54,544 nucleotides of DNA from Melioribacteraceae bacterium (GTDB lineage: Bacteria; Bacteroidota; Ignavibacteria; Ignavibacteriales; Melioribacteraceae), in NCBI GenBank assembly GCA_021647785.1, contig JAKIUC010000030.1, positions 1 to 54,544 on the forward strand, given 5' to 3'. The first letter of the stretch is position 1; every line of letters begins with the position of its first letter. This document shows, one piece after another, positions 17,453 through 24,293 of the stretch. Made by a program: the position numbers and the translations under genes. Under the pieces are notes generated by a model, which had not been told where the DNA came from, did no database searches, and saw only the letters and a program-made list of their open reading frames with translations.

Positions 17453-17887
17453 TTAAGATAACCATCTTTCCAAGTTCTCTGCAACAAAAGCATCATCATT
17501 TAATTCCGGATAAATAGAATAGATTCTATCTATCTCTTCAGATTGACCGGAGCTTAAAACTTCTTGTGTACCAATAGTGTTTATCTCTTCAAAAAATCCT
17601 TGACGGCGTAACACTTCGTGAATACCTGCAATTGAACCAACAGTATCAAACTTTATCTTGCGATAAGTTCGTTCATTATGTGAGAAAAAATTTTCTGCAA
17701 CAACTGGTTTAATTTTCTGCTGTACAGAATTTCTCTCAACATCAAGAACTACAGCATTTTGCCCAAGCACTTTATTATCATCAATGGTCATAGATATTTG
17801 CGAGGGTGAGAGAACCTCAACAGTATCAACTACTACTGAATATTTAATTTCATTCTCTACTGTTACTAATAATTCAATTGTATTAAG
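17453..17887 (-). pseudogene. Chimeric relic: GH97 N-terminal fragment fused to a DHDPS-family C-terminus
   Basis: An ATG at 17791 gives a 112-codon ORF, but the frame is open back to 17887, two bases from the end of the preceding gene. The upstream half (IELLVTVENEIKYSVVV, LSPSQISMTIDDNKVLG, RNSVQQKIKPVV) matches the start of the GH97 alpha-glucosidase N-terminal domain. The second half (GSIAGIHEVLRRQGFFEE, LSSGQSEEIDRIY, YPELNDDAFVAENLERWL) looks like the C-terminus of a dihydrodipicolinate-synthase-family aldolase. The two pieces are joined in frame without the GH97 catalytic part or the aldolase barrel. A deletion between neighbouring genes is the simplest origin. It is unlikely to be functional. 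Confidence 0.55.
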
Positions 17888-17888
17888 A

Positions 17889-18632
17889 TTATAATTTTGT
17901 AATTTTAAAATTATCCCACCATAGTTCTGTACTATATGTTCTGAATCCCATAATACCTTTTGAGTGAATAGGATTATTACTTGTTTCTGTATAGTCTATA
18001 TAAGTTTTTCCATCAACGGCAAAGGTGAGCCTATTGGATATTTTAGCTATTTCAATATGATAAACTCTCTTTTTTATGCAATGATATGCAAAGTTCTCCT
18101 GTAACAAATTAAACCCTGGACAATTGCGAAAGCGGAACCGTGCACTATCGGGATTCCCTCCTGCGAGATAAGTAAAAATGTAACCATTCAGATTTTTATA
18201 TGAACTGTAAGAACCGGTTTTCCTTAAGTGTGTGCTTGCGTATATGGGTTTACCTGTTGTATCTGAATAGAGAAAAAAGAAATTGATATTATTTTTATCT
18301 CCTTTTGATTCAATAATTTTCACATCAAATTCAACTTTCAAATCACCGGAAAATTCTTGGTTCAACCATATTGTACCAACTCCTCTTTCTCCATCAACCT
18401 CAGGGCTGGCATCCATCCATAAGCGACCATCTTTGATTCCTACCTTATTAGAACCTTCAACAAAAAAGTTTTCTGGTAAATTTGGATTATCAAAAGATTC
18501 AAAATAAATGGTGTTTGGTGAATCAGTGCATGCGTTTAGCAAAACTGTTAAAAGAATAATTATTAGGTGTAAAAAAGTTTTTTTATTTATTTTGGGATGT
18601 GGTGATTTCATGATGTGGTTTAATTTATCCAA
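17889..18632 (-). CDS. DUF1961-type (YesU-like) lipoprotein
   Basis: 247 residues with a lipoprotein signal ending at Cys35 (LLNAC). The rest is a concanavalin-like beta-sandwich similar to DUF1961/YesU proteins found in polysaccharide-utilisation loci. Recognisable blocks are NFFFLYSDTTGKPI, HLRKTGSYSSYKNLNGY, ARFRFRNCPGFNLL and the closing KGIMGFRTYSTELWWDNFKI. It probably binds or processes a glycan in the periplasm or at the surface; no activity is established. The start could also be the Met at codon 8. It sits between nagA and the chimeric relic, so its original partners seem to have been deleted. Confidence 0.7.
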   Translation of the reverse strand: MDKLNHIMKSPHPKINKKTFLHLIIILLTVLLNACTDSPNTIYFESFDNPNLPENFFVEGSNKVGIKDGRLWMDASPEVDGERGVGTIWLNQEFSGDLKVEFDVKIIESKGDKNNINFFFLYSDTTGKPIYASTHLRKTGSYSSYKNLNGYIFTYLAGGNPDSARFRFRNCPGFNLLQENFAYHCIKKRVYHIEIAKISNRLTFAVDGKTYIDYTETSNNPIHSKGIMGFRTYSTELWWDNFKITKL

Positions 18633-18654
18633 TTTAAACTAACTGCTTCTTCAT

Positions 18655-18681
18655 AAGAAAACGTGAAGCATTTGCTTCACG
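18655..18681 (-). terminator. Hairpin after nagA
   Basis: A perfect 8-bp stem CGTGAAGC/GCTTCACG with a 4-base loop lies 18 bases after the nagA stop. On the minus strand it is followed by TTTTCTT. It looks like an intrinsic terminator, perhaps partial, since the DUF1961 gene begins only 22 bases further on. Confidence 0.6.
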
Positions 18682-18698
18682 ATACAATTATTTAATTT

Positions 18699-19853
18699 TT
18701 AACTATCAACATTTTGATAAATAGTTTTTCCGGCAAGTATAGTTTTTTCAATTATTATTTTGTTCTCTTCCATTCTAAACAATACTAAATCTGCTCTTTT
18801 ACCAGGCTCAATTTCGCCACGGTCAGATAAGCCGTGTAATTGTGCAGGATTTTTTGAAGCCATATCAACTGCTTCTGCTAATGAACATCCGGTATAACTC
18901 ATCATGTTTTCAATTCCCGTGGATAGTGGCAAAGAAGCACCGGCAAATACATTCTGCTCCGGGAAAGTTAAAAGCCCTTCGGCTGTAAGAACAACTTCCT
19001 TTCCGAGCCAATTATATTTTCCTGGTGGCATACCCGCTAATTCTGTCATATCAGAAACAAGTATAATATTTTTATAGCCTTTAGTTTTGTAAAAGACATC
19101 CACAACTTCCTTAGGTAGATGAAACCCATCCACAATAATTGATGCAATTAACCGTTCATCACTAAGCTGCTGCCAAATTGGATTTTTAAATCTGTTGATA
19201 GAATTCGCACATCCATTACCAAGGTGAGTAGAAAGTTTTGCACCAAGGGTAGCAGCTTTTTTAATTTGTTCCGTTGTTCCGTTATGATGCCCTAATGAGA
19301 CTACAATATTTTCCTGCACACAATTTTTTATAAAACTTTCGGCTCCATCAACTTCAGGAGCTATTGTAACTAATAATATTTTATCATCAGCTGCATTTTT
19401 TAATTCAAGAAATTCATCCCAATTTGGTGAACGCACGTCTTCGAGACTATGTGCTCCCCTGTAACCATCAACCGGTGAAATGTATGGACCTTCTAAATGA
19501 AAACCAGGAATCGAAAGTCCAGTCTCTGGTTCATTCGAAGCAAGAGCTAAAACTTTAAAATTATCAACTAATGTCTTTTGAGGGTTAGTTATCAAAGTTG
19601 GGAAGTAGGTTGTAACTCCTGTTTTCCAAAGTGCCCTTGTAGCTTCGTTTACTTCATTAACTGTAAGACCGGGAGAGTTAAAACTTTTATTGATATATCC
19701 ATTGACTTGTATATCAATAAAACCAGGAGCTATAAATAAATCTGACTCTTCAAGAGTTTCATTTTTTTTTAGTGAATCAATTATTCCATCTTTTATACTA
19801 ATTGAAATGGGTATGCTATCTTTATACGACAAGCCGGTAATTATTTCATTCAT
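18699..19853 (-). CDS. nagA: N-acetylglucosamine-6-phosphate deacetylase
   Basis: Amidohydrolase of 384 residues that deacetylates GlcNAc-6-P to GlcN-6-P in the cytoplasm. PGFIDIQVNGY (43-53) is the N-terminal family motif. Glu121 in HLEGPYIS, His189 in SLGHHNGT and His210 in STHLGNG fit the metal ligands. NSINRFKNP contacts the sugar phosphate, and catalytic Asp268 is in LVSDMTELAG. The C-terminal GEIEPGKRADLVLF strand completes the fold. It follows the LacI relic by 30 bases, so the old repressor probably controlled it. Confidence 0.93.
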   Translation of the reverse strand: MNEIITGLSYKDSIPISISIKDGIIDSLKKNETLEESDLFIAPGFIDIQVNGYINKSFNSPGLTVNEVNEATRALWKTGVTTYFPTLITNPQKTLVDNFKVLALASNEPETGLSIPGFHLEGPYISPVDGYRGAHSLEDVRSPNWDEFLELKNAADDKILLVTIAPEVDGAESFIKNCVQENIVVSLGHHNGTTEQIKKAATLGAKLSTHLGNGCANSINRFKNPIWQQLSDERLIASIIVDGFHLPKEVVDVFYKTKGYKNIILVSDMTELAGMPPGKYNWLGKEVVLTAEGLLTFPEQNVFAGASLPLSTGIENMMSYTGCSLAEAVDMASKNPAQLHGLSDRGEIEPGKRADLVLFRMEENKIIIEKTILAGKTIYQNVDS

Positions 19854-19883
19854 TTCTTTGTGGTGTTTCCTTTTATTTTATTT

Positions 19884-20203
19884 TTACAAATTTACCAATT
19901 TAATTACCAATAAAGCATATCCATCTTTATTAGATTCTTCTTCAATACCACTAATTACATTTGCAAAAAAAAGTTTTTAATTTCAGGAACTATTACTCCA
20001 ATTACTTGAGTATTATTTGTTTTAAGATTACGTGCAAACAAATTTGGCTGATAATTAAATTCTTCTGCCATTACTTTCACACGATCCTTAGTTTGCGGAT
20101 TAACATCAGGATAATCTCGCAAAGCTCTTGATACAGTACTATGATGAATTTTTAGTACTACCGCAATATCTTTTATTGTTATTTTCTTCTTCCCTGAATA
20201 CAT
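19884..20203 (-). pseudogene. LacI-family regulator, frameshifted and truncated
   Basis: The first 76 codons are a normal LacI DNA-binding domain and hinge (ITIKDIAVVLKIHHSTVSRALR, YQPNLFARNLK, VIGVIVPEIKNFF). At a run of eight T (minus strand, about 19965-19972) the frame shifts and stops after LQM. Inserting one T restores the family sequence FFANVISGIEEESNKDGYALLV, which then ends at a TAA at 19884. That leaves only about one third of a LacI protein. The gene therefore carries a homopolymer frameshift and a 3' deletion. The frameshift alone could be a sequencing error, but the truncation could not. Confidence 0.8.
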
Positions 20204-20291
20204 ATACTACATCCAATTATGGTAAAAACATTGGGATAAATTTTGCTTCTAAATAGATTCGTTTATGCTGAATTCTTCAAGAATACATTCT

Positions 20292-20303
20292 GCACACGTT
20301 TGC
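20292..20303. promoter_or_regulatory. LacI-family operator
   Basis: GCACACGTTTGC is a 12-base near-palindrome with the central ACGT typical of LacI/PurR-type operators (10 of 12 positions symmetric). It lies 13 bases downstream of a -10 box and about 90 bases before the LacI relic, the normal place for autorepression. Confidence 0.5.
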
Positions 20304-20316
20304 GAACATATGTATA

Positions 20317-20345
20317 ACAATAATATAAGCAGGATTTTAAGTCAA
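20317..20345 (-). promoter_or_regulatory. Promoter of the LacI-relic/nagA operon
   Basis: TTGACT (20340-20345) and TATTGT (20317-20322) are separated by 17 bases on the minus strand, a sigma-70-like arrangement. The operator-like palindrome at 20292-20303 would cover the start point. The promoter would drive nagA and possibly the genes down to the symporter. Confidence 0.45.
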
Positions 20346-20467
20346 GTAAAAAATAGTATAATGAAGTTTCTCTGGTTTTTTTGCTTTAATAACTTAGGGG
20401 GATTTGAGGAAACCCTTAGAAGGATGCTTTCAGAACAACTATTACTGCAAAATTAAAATATCACATT

Positions 20468-20569
20468 CTAATTTTTCCACATACAGGGCTTTTTGCCGAA
20501 TATTGAACAAGGAATTTTGATGTTGAAATTTTCAAGTTCTGAAATTGTAATTTGTGAAGCAATATTCAT
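20468..20569 (-). other. Unassigned 33-codon ORF in the gap before nagA operon
   Basis: In the 395-base gap 20204-20598 the minus strand has a short ATG ORF containing SELENFNIKIPCSIFGKKP. It is not recognised and may be a fragment left by deletion, like its neighbours. The 3' part of the gap ends with a T-rich stretch after the epimerase gene. A plus-strand ORF at 20265-20456 overlaps the promoter and operator and is not believed. Confidence 0.2.
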
Positions 20570-20598
20570 CATTCAATTTATTTCAATAAAAAAAATAT

Positions 20599-21744
20599 TT
20601 AGTAAGCCCTCACCTTAGTTAAACCTATTCCAGGAGCATCGGTTAGCGTAACTTTTCCATCAACAATTAGTGTTCCTTCAAATGGGTCGTTTCCTATTAG
20701 TAAGTTGCCATCTAAATCTGCCCATTCAGCTTCCGGAGCAAGTTGCGACATTGCAGATATTGAACAAGATGTTGCTGTCATGCATCCAAGCATTACTTGC
20801 ATATCAAGTGATTTTGCAAGATTAAGCATTTTATGTGCTTCACGCAATCCTGTACATTTCATCAATTTAATATTTATTCCGGAATAGACTCCGTGTGCTT
20901 TTATTACATCAGGAATTCTCTGCAGCGCTTCATCTGCAAATGTTGGAAGCGGAGAGTTTTCAGTTAACCACGCCATATCGTCTATTTGAGTTTTAGGCAT
21001 TGGCTGTTCAACTAACTTTACTCCTTTTTCGTCTAACCAATTTATCATATCAAGTGCAAAGTGTTTATCCGTCCATCCTTGATTTACATCAACAACAATA
21101 GGTTTATCAGTTACAGAGCGGATTGTTTCAATCATTTGCTTGTCAGTATCTCGTCCAAGTTTAGCTTTTAAAATATGGTATGGAGCAGCTTCTAAAACTT
21201 TTTCTTTTACAACTTTTGGAGTATCAATGCCAATTGTAAAAGAAGTCTTTGGAGTTTTCGTTTTATCAAATCCCCAAACTTTGTACCATGGTTGCCCAAT
21301 AATTTTTCCAACTAAATCGTGAAGTGCAATATCAACGGCTGCTTTTGCTGCGGTATTTTTATCTTCAATGCTATCAACATAATCAAGAATTTCTTCCATT
21401 TTAAATGGATCATTAAATTGAGACAAATCTACTTTTGATAAAAACTTAGCAGCTGTATCGTGCGATTCACCAAGATACGGCGGCATTGATGCTTCGCCAT
21501 ATCCAATAATTCCATCGTACTCAATTTGTGTAAGCATCACAGGGGTTGTTGAACGAGAGCTTGTTGCAATTGTAAAAACGTGTTTTAACTCTAAAGTATA
21601 AGGTTTAAATGTTAATTTCATCTTTTTATTATCACCTATTATATTAATATTTTTAGCAAAACTATTTGTAAGAATTCCTGGAGTAAGAACTGCCCCACCT
21701 AATAACCCAGAGGTTTTAATAAAATTTCGTCTATTTTGCTTCAT
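20599..21744 (-). CDS. Tat-exported dipeptide epimerase (enolase superfamily)
   Basis: 381-residue member of the muconate-lactonising/enolase group resembling L-Ala-D/L-Glu epimerase. Catalytic Lys193/Lys195 are in ILKAKLGRD, metal ligands are Asp219, Glu246 and Asp271, and Lys293 is in NIKLMKCTG on the other face. DLDGNLLIGNDPFEG is the typical C-terminal loop. The N-terminus has a twin-arginine signal (NRRNFIKTSG, then a hydrophobic stretch), so the folded enzyme is probably exported, whereas the usual enzyme is cytoplasmic. Translation is coupled to the peptidase gene by an ATGA overlap behind GGAGAA. It probably handles murein-derived L-Ala-D-Glu. Confidence 0.85.
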   Translation of the reverse strand: MKQNRRNFIKTSGLLGGAVLTPGILTNSFAKNINIIGDNKKMKLTFKPYTLELKHVFTIATSSRSTTPVMLTQIEYDGIIGYGEASMPPYLGESHDTAAKFLSKVDLSQFNDPFKMEEILDYVDSIEDKNTAAKAAVDIALHDLVGKIIGQPWYKVWGFDKTKTPKTSFTIGIDTPKVVKEKVLEAAPYHILKAKLGRDTDKQMIETIRSVTDKPIVVDVNQGWTDKHFALDMINWLDEKGVKLVEQPMPKTQIDDMAWLTENSPLPTFADEALQRIPDVIKAHGVYSGINIKLMKCTGLREAHKMLNLAKSLDMQVMLGCMTATSCSISAMSQLAPEAEWADLDGNLLIGNDPFEGTLIVDGKVTLTDAPGIGLTKVRAY

Positions 21745-22937
21745 TTCAATTCTCCATTATAGAATTCATTATTCTCAATTAACTCAATTCCATTTTCTCC
21801 AATGGAAGTTATAATTCTTTTTGCTCTGATAAAACCTTTCAACCTACTTTTACTAAAATTATCTGCATTTTTATCAAAACTATTATATCTCACTCTGCCA
21901 GCCTCGTGAATAAATTCAAGGTTATCAATGTAAATTCCAACATGAGTTATTCGCTCCCTCTTTCCATCTTTTACTTTTTTGCCAAAGAAGAGTAAGTCCC
22001 CTTTCTCAAGATTTTCGAACCCATTTTCTGTATCAACCAAAATTCCATCTTTCACTTGCTGCGAAGCATCTCTATCTAACATAACACCATTTAAGAAAAA
22101 GACAGTCTTAGTAAACCCGCTACAATCCATACCTTTTGCAGAAGTACCACCCCACAAATATGGATTACCCATAAATATTTTTGCAGTTTCAATAATATTT
22201 TCTTTTGTTGGCAAAGCATTTTTAAGCCACTCATTATAATTTTGAGACTCACTTTTTAATACAAACGCTTCCCTTCCATCTGGATATTTGACCTTTGCGA
22301 ATTCACCTTCTTCACTAAGTTTTTCCAATATGTTTCCAATAACTAAATCCGAAATTCTTTCCGAATTTTCATTAGTTTCAGAATAGGAAAATCCATATTC
22401 ATTAGTATAAATTATTTTATCTGAATTATACCAAGCTCTATATTGCTCTTTTTCAATTGTTTTAATTCCATCTGAATCCACCCACGAAATATACTTATCC
22501 GGAGTTTGAATTAAATAGAACCCATCCTTCTTTTTAAAAACTTTTACAGGTGTTCCTAAAATTGCTTGTGTTACTAATTCTGCAGAGTGTCTCGGATTAC
22601 CTCGTAAATTAGCGACAGAATTGTTGATAATTCCAAATACTTTACCTTTCCTTTTTTCGGACGGAAGTGTTACAATAGAATCTTGAATATCAATTTTAGC
22701 AGATTCAATTCGTTTAATTAACTCCATTTTTATATAAGGCTCAGTTGTCAATCCAACTAATTTCAAAGCTGATTCACTTTTTTTAATGCTCACATCAAAC
22801 AGAGCTACTCTCTTATCCGGAATATATTCAGATTTTATTTCATCAATAATTGTTTGGAGTTTCTTCATCTCAACATCCTGTGCAGTTATTTGGATAGATA
22901 TAAAAATAACGATTAATGTTAAAATTATTCTATTCAT
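21741..22937 (-). CDS. Secreted NlpC/P60 (C40) peptidase with SH3-like domains
   Basis: 398 residues with an N-terminal signal peptide (about 1-20). A bacterial SH3-like domain lies around 100-155, a second one around 165-230, and a C-terminal NlpC/P60 domain around 245-375. Catalytic Cys272 is in GMDCSGF, with His332 in ITHVGIY and His344. The architecture matches gamma-D-glutamyl-L-diamino-acid endopeptidases (YkfC-like), which release L-Ala-D-Glu from murein peptides. The epimerase encoded next would convert this product. Cell-wall turnover or scavenging in the periplasm is the likely role. Confidence 0.88.
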   Translation of the reverse strand: MNRIILTLIVIFISIQITAQDVEMKKLQTIIDEIKSEYIPDKRVALFDVSIKKSESALKLVGLTTEPYIKMELIKRIESAKIDIQDSIVTLPSEKRKGKVFGIINNSVANLRGNPRHSAELVTQAILGTPVKVFKKKDGFYLIQTPDKYISWVDSDGIKTIEKEQYRAWYNSDKIIYTNEYGFSYSETNENSERISDLVIGNILEKLSEEGEFAKVKYPDGREAFVLKSESQNYNEWLKNALPTKENIIETAKIFMGNPYLWGGTSAKGMDCSGFTKTVFFLNGVMLDRDASQQVKDGILVDTENGFENLEKGDLLFFGKKVKDGKRERITHVGIYIDNLEFIHEAGRVRYNSFDKNADNFSKSRLKGFIRAKRIITSIGENGIELIENNEFYNGELK

Positions 22938-23056
22938 TTGTATTCCAATTTGTGAATGATTGTATTAGTTAAAATAAGGATTTAATAAGTCTATTCAAAA
23001 GGTTATTGTAACATTACCAATAACCCTTGCAAGTATTTGGATTCTTTAAAACGAAA

Positions 23057-23078
23057 AGAGCCAGTAAAAACTGGCTCT
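23057..23078 (-). terminator. Terminator after small ORF, copy 1
   Basis: A perfect 9-bp hairpin AGAGCCAGT/ACTGGCTCT with a 4-base loop is followed on the minus strand by TTTCGTTTT. It ends the transcript of the split surface-protein gene and its small ORF. The equivalent position of the other copy holds a different but related hairpin sharing GCCAGT. Confidence 0.75.
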
Positions 23079-23100
23079 AAAAGTAAATCTATATTCTAAT

Positions 23101-23190
23101 TTAGAATAAATAAGTATCGCAAGCAACTAACGCTAACCCTATAACCCCAAATAAGAGTAACACTAATATTGAATTAAATATTTTTGACAT
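23101..23190 (-). CDS. 29-residue lipoprotein-like small protein, copy 1
   Basis: ATG at 23190 behind a strong ribosome site (AGGAGA, about 8 bases). The product is MSKIFN, a hydrophobic stretch (LVLLLFGVIGLAL), a lipobox-like LVAC and a six-residue tail CDTYLF. A near-identical copy lies at 27178-27267, with substitutions in the N-terminal and last residues but an unbroken frame, which supports real translation. The size and design recall entericidin-like mini-lipoproteins, but no function is known. It lies 65 bases downstream of the surface-protein gene, before the terminator. Confidence 0.6.
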   Translation of the reverse strand: MSKIFNSILVLLLFGVIGLALVACDTYLF

Positions 23191-23255
23191 TTTCTCTTTC
23201 TCCTAAAATTTTTGTTAATTAATTTTTTTTTTCATAAATCAAAACACAAAGATTT

Positions 23256-24275
23256 TTATTTAAGCAATATCATCTTTTTGGTTAAAATGTTATTGCCTGC
23301 TACTACTCTATATATATAGGTTCCTGTTGATACTTTTGAACCAGAATTATCAACTCCATTCCATGTTATACTGTGAACGCCTGCTTCAACTTCTTTATTT
23401 ACTAAAGTTGCAACCTCTTGTCCTAACATGTTATAAACACGTAACGAAACAAACTCCCCTTCAGGTAATGAGTATTCTATTACTGTACTCGGATTAAATG
23501 GATTTGGATAATTTTGAGATACCGCAAATTTCTCTGGTATAATAACTTCTTCTTTTATATCTGTTACTTTTGGACCTACAAATGATCCAATGGCTGAATA
23601 GATGGATAGATTTCCATTACTATCTTTTGAGCGAACTCTCCAAAAATATTTTTCTCCATCTGTTACATCTGAAAGACTAACTGAAGTTGTTGCTATATCT
23701 TCAATATCTACAGCATCTGTAAAATCGCCTGTCATTGAGTATTGTAATTCATAAGTTAATCCATCCGATTGTACTGGCAAGAACCATGATAATTCTGGAG
23801 TATCTGTATCTATTACTGCATTAGAGACTGGACTTCCTACCAATGGAACTACTATTGGTGCTGCCGATGATGCCCAAGTTGAAAATTGTGCGGGTCCTGC
23901 CCAAGCACTTGTTAAAACTCCATCTGTGGCTCTTATATGCCAATAATAAGTTGTACCTGTACTTAAACCACTCAGAGTTTGAGTTGTTGCTCCCGGTGTT
24001 GACATTGTTATTGTTGTCGGCAATGTCATATCTGGATATAATGACCACTCTGCTTCATAAGTTATTCCTGCAGGTGTTCCAAAATATGCCCAGGATAAAT
24101 CTACTGAGGTGCCGGGAATAGTTATACCACCCGTTGGATACATTTGCACTGGAACTTGTACAGCTGCTGCTGTAGCAGAGGTATAAAAATCTCCTCTATC
24201 TGACCATGCTGATGGATTTAACCCTGCATTATCTGTCGATTGGACCCACCAATAATAAGTGGTATTTGCTACCAC
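23256..24275 (-). pseudogene. C-terminal part of split T9SS surface protein
   Basis: 339 codons in frame with the upstream ORF at 24294-26942 but separated from it by a TGA at 24294-24296. It contains fibronectin-III-like repeats with TTYYWWVRSTD/TYYWHIRATD motifs. The C-terminal T9SS type A sorting domain (FAVSQNYPNPFNPSTVIEY to NILTKKMILLK) matches the final part of the intact paralogue at 27332-29656. The apparent ATG start is a chance Met-Val; there is no ribosome site. Without readthrough this part is not made, and the upper fragment would lack its export signal. Confidence 0.8.
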
Positions 24276-24293
24276 GCCTGTTACGGTAGTATA

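Noticed and set aside
20265-20456. 63-codon plus-strand ORF before the LacI relic
   Set aside because: It overlaps the promoter and operator of the divergent strand and has no homology that could be recognised.
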